From Coptis chinensis (lineage: Eukaryota > Streptophyta > Magnoliopsida > Ranunculales > Ranunculaceae), in NCBI GenBank assembly GCA_015680905.1, contig CM027381.1, forward strand, positions 90,483,501 through 90,547,500: a DNA stretch of 64,000 nt. Direction: 5' to 3'. This document shows positions 55,470 to 64,000 of this stretch, piece by piece. Position 1 is the first letter of the stretch. The number at the start of each line of letters is the position of its first letter. The notes under the pieces were generated by a model. The model made no database searches, was not told where the DNA came from, and was given only the letters and a program-made list of their open reading frames with translations. The translations under genes were made by a program, and so were the position numbers.

Positions 55470-56522
55470 TTGAGTCCTCGTGTGTCCACACAAAACTATA
55501 TGGTCGAAAGGTGGATTCTTGATTCCGGATGTTCCTACCATATGTGCCCGAATAGAAAGTGGTTTACTTCTTATGAGAGCATTGATGGTGGTTCCGTTTT
55601 GATGGGTAATGACGTTGCTTGTAAGATGGTAGGAATTGGAACTATACGGATCAATATGATGGTGTAGTGAGGACTTTAATTGATGTGAGGCATGTTCCTG
55701 AGCTAAAGAAAAACCTTATTTCTCTTAGTACCTTGGATTCCAAAGACCACAAGTTTGTGGGCGAAGGTGGAGTCCTAAAGATTGTCAGTGGCTTTTTAAC
55801 TGTTATGAAGGGTCAAAGACATGGAACCTTGTATACTTTGATGGTTAGTACGGTGATAGGCGATGTAGCAGTGGTTGCATGTAGTGATGATTCAATGCAC
55901 TAAGATGTGGCATATCGCGACTAGGCGTATAAGTGAAAAAGGTTTGTCCGAGTTGTCTAGCGGGTTCTTGAAGGACTTGAAGAAGCTAAGTATGGGGTTC
56001 CGCGGAGCATTAAGGCCTATGGAAGCAGTCAGAGTCAAGTTCAAGTCAAGCAAGCACACGGCAACCGTGCATCCTTGACTATGTGCATACATATGTTTGG
56101 GGACCTCCGTAGTGGCTTCTAAAGGAGGTATCCGTTATTATGTCTCATTTATAGATGATCATACCCGCCATGTGTGGGTGTATATGATGAAAACGAAAGA
56201 TGAAGTGTTTGAGACATTTAAGAAGTGGAAGGCAAGGGTTGAGAATCGCACAGATAGGAAGGTAAAGACACTTCGGTCCATTAATGGTACCGAGTATATC
56301 TATGGGCCTTCCAAGAGGTTTGTGCTTGTAATAGGGAATTGCCGACACTTAGAGCGGTCCGGGGGCGCCTCGGCCGAGAATGGAATGGCAGAGAGGATGA
56401 ATAGAACCTTGCTTGAAAGAGCAAGATATTTGTTATTTAATACCAGTCTAGGTAAAGAGTATTGGGCAGATGCAATGTCCATGGCGTGTTACCTATATAA
56501 TAGGTTACCGGTTCGATTATAG
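55470..56522 (+). pseudogene. Protease-integrase region of the copia element
   Basis: [18 protein letters not shown] marks the GAG-pre-integrase/protease area, with DSG as the protease active site. The integrase core shows YYVSFIDDHTRHVWVYMMKT (first D), LRSINGTEY where the usual second aspartate is replaced, and ASAENGMAERMNRTLLERAR (E). Loss of the middle catalytic residue plus several stops make it inactive. Confidence 0.85.
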
Positions 56523-57039
56523 ATTGCAAGACACCTTATGAGGTGTGGTCGGGTAACCAAATGATTATAGTATTTTATGAAAGTGTTTGATCGACTACTT
56601 ACTACCATGTGAGGGAGAGCAAGCTAGATCCTAGAGCTAAGAAAGCCATATTCTTAGGCTTCGCGAAATGGGTAAAAAGGATACATATTGTGGTGTCTAG
56701 AAGACCACAAGTTCCCCGGGTCACAGAGATGTTACATTTGATGAGACTTTCGTTATTATTTTCGAAATTTGGAAAGAGTTGGGCGAATGGTGAGTCCATA
56801 GGTTCAAACCACCGAGCTTGAGTTATTCGACGCAGTTAGATGATTTGGTTGGTTCATGATGAGGTACCAAATCATGGAACTACACAAAGAACAGAAGAAG
56901 AGCAAAAGCATCCGCGAACTTGTATTGGTTGACCCCAGGACAAAGATACAAGTTAAAGAAGTGCACAAGTATGGGCACGGTAGAAGCCGTGAAACACTAT
57001 GGTCAGTGGATTTAGTGGCATATGCACTTGAATATCGAA

Positions 57040-58560
57040 GATGACGAGGCCAAATAGTTTCAAGGAAGCTGTTAGAGATGCTCATTATAGAGATTGGTTG
57101 GTTGCTATGCAAGAAGAGATGAAGTCTCTTGATAAAAATCACACATGGGACCTAGTTTTATTGCCAAAGGGCAAAAGGACTATCGGCATTAAATGGGTGT
57201 TCAGAAAGAAATAGGTCCTTCCCGAGTTCAATAAGATCGGGTAGGCAAGAGCAAAGAGCAAAAGGGTTTCTCACAAAAGGAAAGAGTCAACTACAATGAG
57301 GTATTTTCCCCAATGGTCAAACATACTTCCATTCAAGGTGTGTTATTGAGTTTAGTTGCTCACTCCGACTTGGAGTTAGAGCAACTTGATATGAAAACCG
57401 CTTGCATGGGGACTTGGAGGAAGAGATCTATATGAGACAACCCTCGTTTGTCGATTCTTTGAAAAAGAAGATCATGTATACAAAATTGAATTGGTCACCT
57501 TTGCGGTTAAAGCAATCAAAGCAATGGTAATGGCCGCTTTGACACGCTCATAATGCAACATGAGTATACCCCAAGTAAAAGTATGATCATTGTGTTTACT
57601 TTTAAGTAGACTTCGTGGTATAAAAACTTCATCTATCTCCTACTTTATGTGGATGCCATGCCTATTGCTTCCAAAAGCATGGTGGAGATAGACAAGTTGA
57701 AATCTCAACTTAGCTCGAGTTTGAGATGAAAGACTTAGAAGTGGAGCCAAGAAGATGGGCATGGAGATTGATGATAGGAAGAAGCGGCGATAGTTGTATT
57801 TCGTAAGAAATACCTTCCAAAGTAATTTCGATTTGGTATGGAGAATGCAAAATCGGTTTCCACCTTTAACTGGCATTTTAGGCTTTTCACTAAGTTCTCT
57901 CCCCAGTTCAGTGGAGGAACAAAAGCATATGGCTAATGTTTCTTATGCAAGTGTCGTAGGCGGTTGATGTATGTTATGGTGTGCACCGCCGGACATTTCA
58001 TAAGCAGTTAGTGTTGTAAGCAGGTATATGGTAAATCCTGGGAAACAACATTGGGAGGCAATGAAATGGGTACTAAGGTACTTGAAGGGTACCTTGGATG
58101 TGGGATTAGTTTATGGTGGAGGCACTTGTTATGTCGATTGGGTATGTGGATTCAGGTTATGCGGGATCTAGATAGACGACGATTGACTCAATGGTTATGT
58201 GTTTATGATGCATGGTGCACCGTTAGTTGGAGGTCTATGCTACTAAGCTCTGATTGCTCTATCTACTACTAAGGCGAGATGGCGGATGAAAGAGGCACTA
58301 TGGCCGAGGTCTTCCGGATGATATGGGTATTGAAGCGAACGGTGTTGCTTTGTATTGTGATAGTCGAGTGCAATTCATTTTGGCGAAGAACCGGTTCATC
58401 ATGCTCTCGGACCAAGCATATTGATATCCGTTATCACTTTATCACGAGATGTCGTTGAGGATGGTGATGTAACACTTTGAGAAAGTGGACACCCATGATA
58501 ATCCTGGCGATATGTTGACAAAGGTTATTCTAGTTAAGTTCCAACAACATTTGGACTTTG
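57040..58560 (+). pseudogene. RT and RNase H region of the copia element
   Basis: Fragments include NHTWDLVLLPKGKRTIGIKW, then LEQLDMKTA, and LLYVDAMPIASKSMVEIDKL, where the YVDD box has become YVDA. RNase H remnants include RYLKGTLDVGLVYGG and a VDSGYAGDLDRR-like block near 58145-58180. Both the catalytic change and multiple frameshifts rule out activity. Confidence 0.82.
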
Positions 58561-58728
58561 CTCCAAATCTACATGCTTGAATGAACCACTTTGTGGGCAT
58601 GGCCCCTTCTCGGGCGTTGACTTGACTGGAGTCTTCCTTGATTGGATGTGTTCCCACTTTTGGATGTCATCTTCTTTGGATGTGTTTAACTTCGGTTTTA
58701 TGTGGTACAACCTCACCGAGGTGGAGAA

Positions 58729-59315
58729 TGTAGAGAAAAGGTATTTTTTTCTTTTCACGTAAGGCGACCGGCTCCTTTACCTTAACTTTTTGCCTATATA
58801 GCTCGTGCCTTTGGTGACCTCCGGGGAGCTTAAAAGCGACCAGCACTTTCGTTTTGCTTGGTGAGGCCGTGCCGCTCCGGATTTTCGGCCCACCTAAATT
58901 CACTATTTCTAAGTTTTTCGAAATAAAGTATAAATATAGGTTTTTTTCAGAAATCTAACTTTTCCAAACCAAGAAGAGAGAGATTATAAGTGAACAATTC
59001 TTTGTGAGTTGAGTGTTTATTCTTTGTGGTTGAATTGAGAGACTTGTAACTGTTACTCGGGACATCTAGTAAAGCTTGGAACTTCGTAATGTGGGCGTAG
59101 GCAAATTGCCGAACCACGATATATCTCGTCTTGTGGTTTGTTCTTTCTTACATTAATTGTTTTACTTTTATATCTTTGTTATTTGATATTGAGTAAGTGT
59201 TGGGATATTACTTGGAGAGTGTTGAAGTCTTGTCTATTGAGAATGATCGATCCTTGTGTTGGATTGATCCGTTTGTTATGGGTAATGTTGTTTTGCCAGC
59301 TATTTATTCACAACA
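58729..59315 (+). repeat. 3' LTR of the copia element
   Basis: 587 bases matching 53947-54514 with substantial divergence. It ends TTCACAACA, followed by TSD CAACT. Confidence 0.9.
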
Positions 59316-59320
59316 CAACT

Positions 59321-59815
59321 AATGATTTACCACAACTCATTAAGCTCCATTATATGAATCAATGGGACATTGGGACAACAACACAACTATATATGTCGCA
59401 GAATTAAACCAGAAAGAATGGCCATTTATATTGATTGGTAATAACAAAAGAGTAAACATTCAAAAGCGCATAAAAAAAATGACATAGGCTATATAGTTAT
59501 TAGCTTATTATTCTTCAGGATGGTTCTAACCCTTAACTCCCCAACATGCCGCATGCACCATTAGATCAGGCGCGGCGGCTTTCTCGCATTAAAGCAGGGA
59601 ACCATGCAGCCATGATACGTACCTGACAATGTAGTTGCACATGAATCCTATGCCTTTGATGCATATTATCACTAGATGGGAATGTAGTATTAGTAATTTA
59701 AATCAGAAATTAGAGTATCTTTGTTGATCCCATACAGTGAATCATTTATAAATTTTTGGTGCCATGTTTGTAAAGACACTACAAAATGATCATTAGAAGT
59801 TGGTATTACACACTA
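59321..59815. other. Intergenic DNA, no gene recognised
   Basis: AT-rich except for a GC-rich patch near 59545-59620. A minus-strand frame there has no recognisable domain. Confidence 0.4.
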
Positions 59816-60475
59816 TCTTAGATAATTAACGGAAAATCAAACCGGATGCAATCGCATTGATAAATTAACTTCAAAGAATAATTAACTAAAAATGGATACC
59901 TCATGAATAATTAACGGAATTCAAAACTGAATGGATGCAATTTTGAATTGATCTCAAAGAATGATTAATGGGAAATCGTGAAATTGGATGCAACCGCATT
60001 GAACAAACTTTAAAGGATAATTAACGAGAAATCGAAACCAATGTAAATACATTGAGCTAACCTCAAAAAATAATTAATAGAAAATCGGAAATTGGACGCA
60101 AATGCATTGAACTAACCACAAAAATAATTGACAAAAATCGGAATGGGATGCAAATGCATTGAACTAACCCCAAATATTAATGGACGAAATTGAAAACGGG
60201 CGATTTGCATTGAGCTAACTCTCGAGAATAATTAATGTAAAATAAAAAACGGATGCAACCGCATTGAAAAATGATTAAAAGGAAATCGAAACCGTGATAC
60301 AAATGCATCGGAAACTAGATGTAACCGCATCGAACTAACTGAAAAAATAATTAATGGAAAATCGAAAACTAGATGCAAATGCATTGAACTAACTAACCTC
60401 AAATAATAGTTAACGGAAAATTAGAACCATAAAGAATAATTAACGGAAATCGAAAAATTATACAACCGTGATTGA
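59816..60475. repeat. Degenerate minisatellite, unit about 55-60 bp
   Basis: About eleven diverged units share ATAATTAACGGAAAATCG, GGATGCAAATGCATTGAACT and AACCTCAAA. Units vary in length, and the palindrome ATGCAAATGCAT recurs. Confidence 0.85.
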
Positions 60476-60768
60476 ACTTGGGGTGTGCATGGGTACCCAA
60501 TTACAAGAAATTGAACCAAATCGAATCGCTTTATAGCAGCTTATGGGTCTTAAAATGTTAGACCCATTAAAAGTGGGTCTTCAAGAACCAAAACCATTTG
60601 AACTAATAGTAAAACCGGGTACCCCAACCAAAACCAAAACCGACACGATGATTTTCATGGATGGGTTTTTCTTTTATGGAGAGTGGAGTTTTCATTACAA
60701 GAAATTTGAATGAGCAATTAATATAATATAATATTCATATCTCATATCTCATAGTAGCAAATATTATC
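60476..60768. other. Possible degraded foldback/hAT-like fragment
   Basis: GGGTGTGCATGGGTACCC at about 60481 and ACCGGGTACCCCAACCAAAA further on resemble the ends of plant non-autonomous elements with GGGTGTGCA termini. The expected inverted right end is not intact. Confidence 0.3.
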
Positions 60769-60769
60769 T

Positions 60770-61115
60770 TTTCTATTGCAATTTCTCGATCAACTAGGAA
60801 CGTATAAAAAAAGGTAACTTTTTTCCGGTTTGGTCAATCAATAGGGTTATGAAGCATTTCGACTTAATTTATTTATACAAATTTCAACTGGGGAGATCAA
60901 AAAGCATGTGGTCGCTTGTCCGCTTGGCTAGTCAAGCGTGAGGCTAGTTCATAGATCTTTGGGCTTCGATTACCAAGGAATAGAAACTTTACAAATAAAG
61001 CCCGAGGATTGGCACTCCATTGCTTTTATTTTATATGCGTATATGGTTACAATTATCTACGCCTCCTAGTGTGCATATGATGTAGCTCCTCGGGCTGGAC
61101 CGTTAGCTAGTGTGT
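60770..61115 (+). pseudogene. ndhJ: Nuclear-integrated plastid DNA containing part of ndhJ
   Basis: From about 60915 the plus strand reads RLSAWLVK-like residues (in GTCCGCTTGGCTAGTCAAGC), then [10 protein letters not shown]-like, [20 protein letters not shown] and YNYLR before frame breaks. This is the N-terminal part of NdhJ, a subunit of the plastid NAD(P)H dehydrogenase complex. DNA similarity ends soon after GCTAGTGTGTAAAAACGG. The upstream 140 bases look like the plastid ndhK-ndhJ spacer, but this is less certain. Frameshifts show it is not expressed as protein. Confidence 0.75.
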
Positions 61116-61640
61116 AAAAACGGATAAAATTTGTATCTGTATCTATAGAATAAAGAAAAGTGCCATTTGAGTCAACTCTCCATTATATTTCACCGCTAAG
61201 TGGCATGTATATTTCCGGTGCCGGTTTTCCAATTGGCGAAGCATGGCTAAAGGATCATCACATTGGACCTAGTGCCCGTGGTTTGGTCAATAGTGGGCTA
61301 AGAAATATTGAATCGGTGATGTGTTGAGGGTTTCGGAGGAATTCATTGGTAACGGTCATTGATCTTGGAAAAAATTCCCTATTGCTATAGGAACTGGAAG
61401 GGGCGAAGGGTATGATCCATGCATATTGATATGTATGTTCCCAATAATTATTCTATGAATTCAATAAAACGAAATGGCGTTCATCAAGAAAAATTAAAAA
61501 TCTAATAACTAATCTAATATAGTATAATATAAATTTTCAAATTAACTTAAGGTTTTGGCTCCCGAATATCCAATTGACTAATTAATTCTTTATAACTTAC
61601 TTTCGTTTTCTTTGACAAATAAGCTAAAGTATTAAAAGAT
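61116..61640. other. Unassigned DNA between plastid fragment and split gene
   Basis: A frame around 61205-61290 reads ISGAGFPIGEAWLKDHHIGP, which might be further organelle DNA, but it was not recognised. Confidence 0.35.
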
Positions 61641-61642
61641 GT

Positions 61643-61710
61643 AAGCCCACTAAAGAAGCCCAGCCCATCGAATCCATATCGGGACTTTGATTTTCCGATA
61701 TATATCGACG
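61643..61710 (+). promoter_or_regulatory. Promoter elements of the split gene
   Basis: AAGCCCACTAAAGAAGCCCA followed by GCCCA (61643-61667) contains three GCCCA cores, i.e. TGGGC/site II-type elements on the minus strand. These are common upstream of nuclear genes for organelle and ribosome proteins. A TATATAT stretch lies at about 61698-61704, some 85 bases before the ATG. Confidence 0.5.
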
Positions 61711-61787
61711 TACAGTTCTAGACTTCTAGTCCTGCACTGAAAAAAGAATCTAGTCCAAAACAAAAACAAGAAGCAAGAAGAAGAAGA

Positions 61788-62470
61788 ATGATGAGCGGAC
61801 TGCTGAAAAACATCCTAACAAAATCAAATCCTCATCCCAAAAAAAAAGCCAAACCCATTTCCATCATTCCTTCTCCACAATCATTTCTGCACACAACAGC
61901 CGCCTACTGAAAACTCGGTGGACCCATTTCTTCAGTCCCTCAATCCCAATGCAGGTATATTAATTATTTAGTAATTCTAAGCTAGGGTTTTATTGGTGTT
62001 TAACGTTTTATTTTATTGTTTGTTTTAGAAGGAGGTTTTGTGTATGCCAAACTCTTCCAAATTGGTAAATATACAACGAAGAATGATGTTATTCATTTAC
62101 TGGAAGGATCTCATCTTTCGCCTCACGATATTAGAGTTTCTTATGCTCCTAATTTTAAACCGGAGGGAATGTATGTATTTATTTTTATTCTTTCTTTATT
62201 TATTTGTGTATTTGTTTTTATATTGTGTTTTTTTATACAGGGCGTTGCAGTTTTGTGTCGGTCCTGCGTTTGATAATGCTATAAAGGCTAATAGTAGGAA
62301 GGGGCGGTTGTGCCGGTTGGAATTGGTATGATGATTTTCTGTCTTGTACGAGGTTATGTTTTAAAAAAAAATGATAATTGTTGATTGTTATGAGTAACCT
62401 TTTTTATTATTGAATTTACAGGCAGGATCGCAGATTGTGGGATTCTGTTGAGTACTATGATGGGAAAACT
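61788..62470 (+). CDS. 5' exons of a conserved plant gene (RRM-like, possibly organelle-targeted); continues beyond the window
   Basis: Four exons fit GT-AG rules: 61788-61954, 62029-62170, 62241-62325 and 62426-62470, the last ending at a GTAAGT donor. Joined, exons 2-4 read in one frame: GGFVYAKLFQIGKYTTKNDV, IHLLEGSHLSPHDIRVSYAP, MALQFCVGPAFDNAIKANSR, RLWDSVEYYDGKT. The beta-alpha-beta-beta-alpha pattern resembles an RNA-recognition motif. It resembles plant-specific RNA-binding-like proteins of unknown role that I cannot name. Exon 1 has MMSGLLKNILTKSNPHPKKK, but this frame hits TGA. The frame that joins exon 2 (TENSVDPFLQSLNPN) is offset by one at an A9 run (61839-61847). The N-terminus is basic and serine/proline-rich, like a transit peptide. 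Later exons were not found before 64000. Confidence 0.65.
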
Positions 62471-64000
62471 GTAAGTAGTAGAAATCTAATTTGTTCAGTG
62501 TTTTCAATCTGGCGTGCATTGTGTTAACTAAGTTGTGTACATGCACTATGTTAACTAGGAGAATGGCTATCTCTATGTGGACTGTGTTAACTAGGATAAA
62601 GTTACTAGATTGTAAAGTCAAATTCAAGAAATTCATGATAGTTGTGGGAACCCATTATTGCTGGTAGAAAAAAGGACCCTTTTAATCTGTTCAACCACCT
62701 CCATTACAGTGTTAAACTTCATTGGGAGTACCGTGCCCTTCTCCACAAGCTGTAGTGAAATGCCAATGCAATAGGGAAATAGAAGTTATCCACGTGCTAT
62801 GGTGAGATGCTAACTGGTTCAAATAACTGTCCAGCTTGCTATGAGAACGACTCTTGTCTAGCCAGGAGTACTGAGATTTAATAGTGTAGAACATGTGGTT
62901 CACAAAGTGAGATCTGATGGACAATTAGATGAAGACAGTGAAACATATGATGATATTAAGGCAGACAGAATGTATGGTCAATCTGGAGCGAATATCAAGG
63001 AATCCGTATGGAGAGATGTGATCCTGAAAAGAATCCCCAAGAAGAATTAATTAAATAGGGCTGTGCTAGTACCATGTGATTGTTGTAGATAAGGACGATC
63101 TACCAGTCTACAGTTGGTATGGTTTAAGAGGAAGTGCTTATTGTATGGTATATAGTTCCTTCTAACTTGGTCTTTTCTATCTTGTTTTAACAAATCGTTA
63201 ATCGTAATAAAATAAATTTTGCTGAAAGAAGTGGTTCTCAAGGAAAAATTTCCTACTGTCTCCCCCTAATGTCCAATTGTGAATTACTATGTGAAATCTA
63301 TTTTACACTTCCAACCAGTTTTAAGATTTAAGATCAAAAAGATGATTCAAACTAACTAACTCACCATGTCTCACAAACTCATCAGCAAAACCCTCGTGTT
63401 TCTAGAAATTTTAGAAATATCTATTTGAGATGCGTGAATGGTTGTTGCTAAACCAAATGTCATTCCAAAGCTTATGAGTTTTCCTTCCCCTCAGTGATTA
63501 CAAACATTACTATGTCGATCTTTCCAATCTGGAAAACATGGTTCCAAGTGGTACTTGAGTATTATCACCTTACGCCGAATATTATTAACTTCTTCCCTAT
63601 ATTCCAAAGGTCATTTCCAAACAAGGGTTTGTTCATAATTTGGATTTATTCCCATTAACATATCATTTATCATTTGAAGATATCATCCTTAATGGGATGG
63701 CATAGAACATTCCATTTCACAATATGTTTTCCGTAAAATTTGTCATGCTTTTGGATAATGGCATAGTGGTAAGCTATAAATAGGAGAGTCGTGTAGATGA
63801 TTTCCAATGATAGTGATATGTCTTCCATTTGACTTGGATTCTCTTTGTGTTACCAATACTATTTTAGCTATTTGAGTTTTATTCTTCTGATTAGAAGTAT
63901 TTTTATTTATTACTGTGTAACTCTGTTTTTCCATGCATCAATTTTGTTGCTGTTGTCTGGATGAGCCTTCAAGAGTTCTGTGGGGAAATAAAAGAGATTG
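62471..64000 (+). other. Probable long intron of the split gene, no exon seen
   Basis: The stretch starts at the GTAAGT donor after exon 4. It is AT-rich with no recognisable exon; short ORFs look random. Confidence 0.45.

Larger units (their letters stand above)
53947..59315 (+). mobile_element. Ty1/copia LTR retrotransposon, complete in outline but decayed
   Basis: LTRs are at 53947-54514 and 58729-59315, with a perfect TSD CAACT (53942-53946 and 59316-59320). The PBS TGGTATCGGAGC (54517-54528) is one base from the tRNA-Met type. A purine tract GAGGTGGAGAA abuts the 3' LTR. Order is gag, zinc knuckle, protease, integrase, RT, RNase H. Stops and frameshifts occur throughout. Confidence 0.93.

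Noticed and set aside
60476-60768. hAT-like non-autonomous element with GGGTGTGCA end
   Set aside because: The matching inverted right end and an 8-bp TSD were not found, so only a possible fragment is noted.

Overview
The window is plant nuclear DNA, most likely from an angiosperm (eudicot). It is AT-rich, its genes carry GT-AG introns, and it holds Tat, Athila, copia, LINE and CACTA mobile elements plus a chloroplast-derived insert. About two thirds of it is one nested transposon complex whose order of insertion can be read from target-site duplications (TSDs). Ordinary genes occur only at about 46.6 kb (SKP1-like, complete) and 61.8-62.5 kb (5' part of a split gene that leaves the window).

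Nested complex, 975-42209. The outer element is a minus-strand Ty3/gypsy retrotransposon of the Tat lineage (LTRs 975-1519 and 41668-42209, TSD CCACT). It carries gag, protease, RT and part of RNase H. It lacks integrase and has an extra reading frame on the opposite strand (2039-3608, continuing at 28909). A 25.3-kb CACTA transposon (3609-28908, TSD GAA) sits in that antisense frame. The CACTA element encodes TNP2- and TNP1-like proteins and holds fragments of at least four host genes: chaperonin CCT7, helicase eIF4A-III, a WD40 protein and an F-box protein. Its TNP2 gene is split by a plus-strand Athila-like element (10175-22013, perfect TSD CTAAC). A separate element with very long LTRs and no coding capacity (32130-41043, LTRs about 3.6-3.7 kb) splits the Tat gag gene.

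Flanks of the complex. The Tat element landed next to an exon-intron junction of a RIBA (riboflavin biosynthesis) gene fragment. That fragment lies between two inverted arms of about 0.8 kb (1-804 and 42986-43794).

Right part. After the SKP1-like gene come a poly(A)-tailed retroposon end (about 48.45 kb), a copia fragment (49.7-50.6 kb), a 17-bp poly(A) micro-insertion with its own TSD (51.97 kb), and a minus-strand LINE (52.02-53.88 kb) interrupted by a plus-strand LINE (53.07-53.76 kb), each with a TSD. A decayed copia element follows (53947-59315, TSD CAACT), then a minisatellite (59.8-60.5 kb), an ndhJ plastid fragment (about 60.9-61.1 kb) and the split gene.

Most element coding regions are broken by stops and frameshifts. 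Some small indels could be assembly errors. Database matches could not be run: family names rest on motif recognition, and structural claims (LTRs, TSDs, TIRs, PBSs) were read directly from the sequence.
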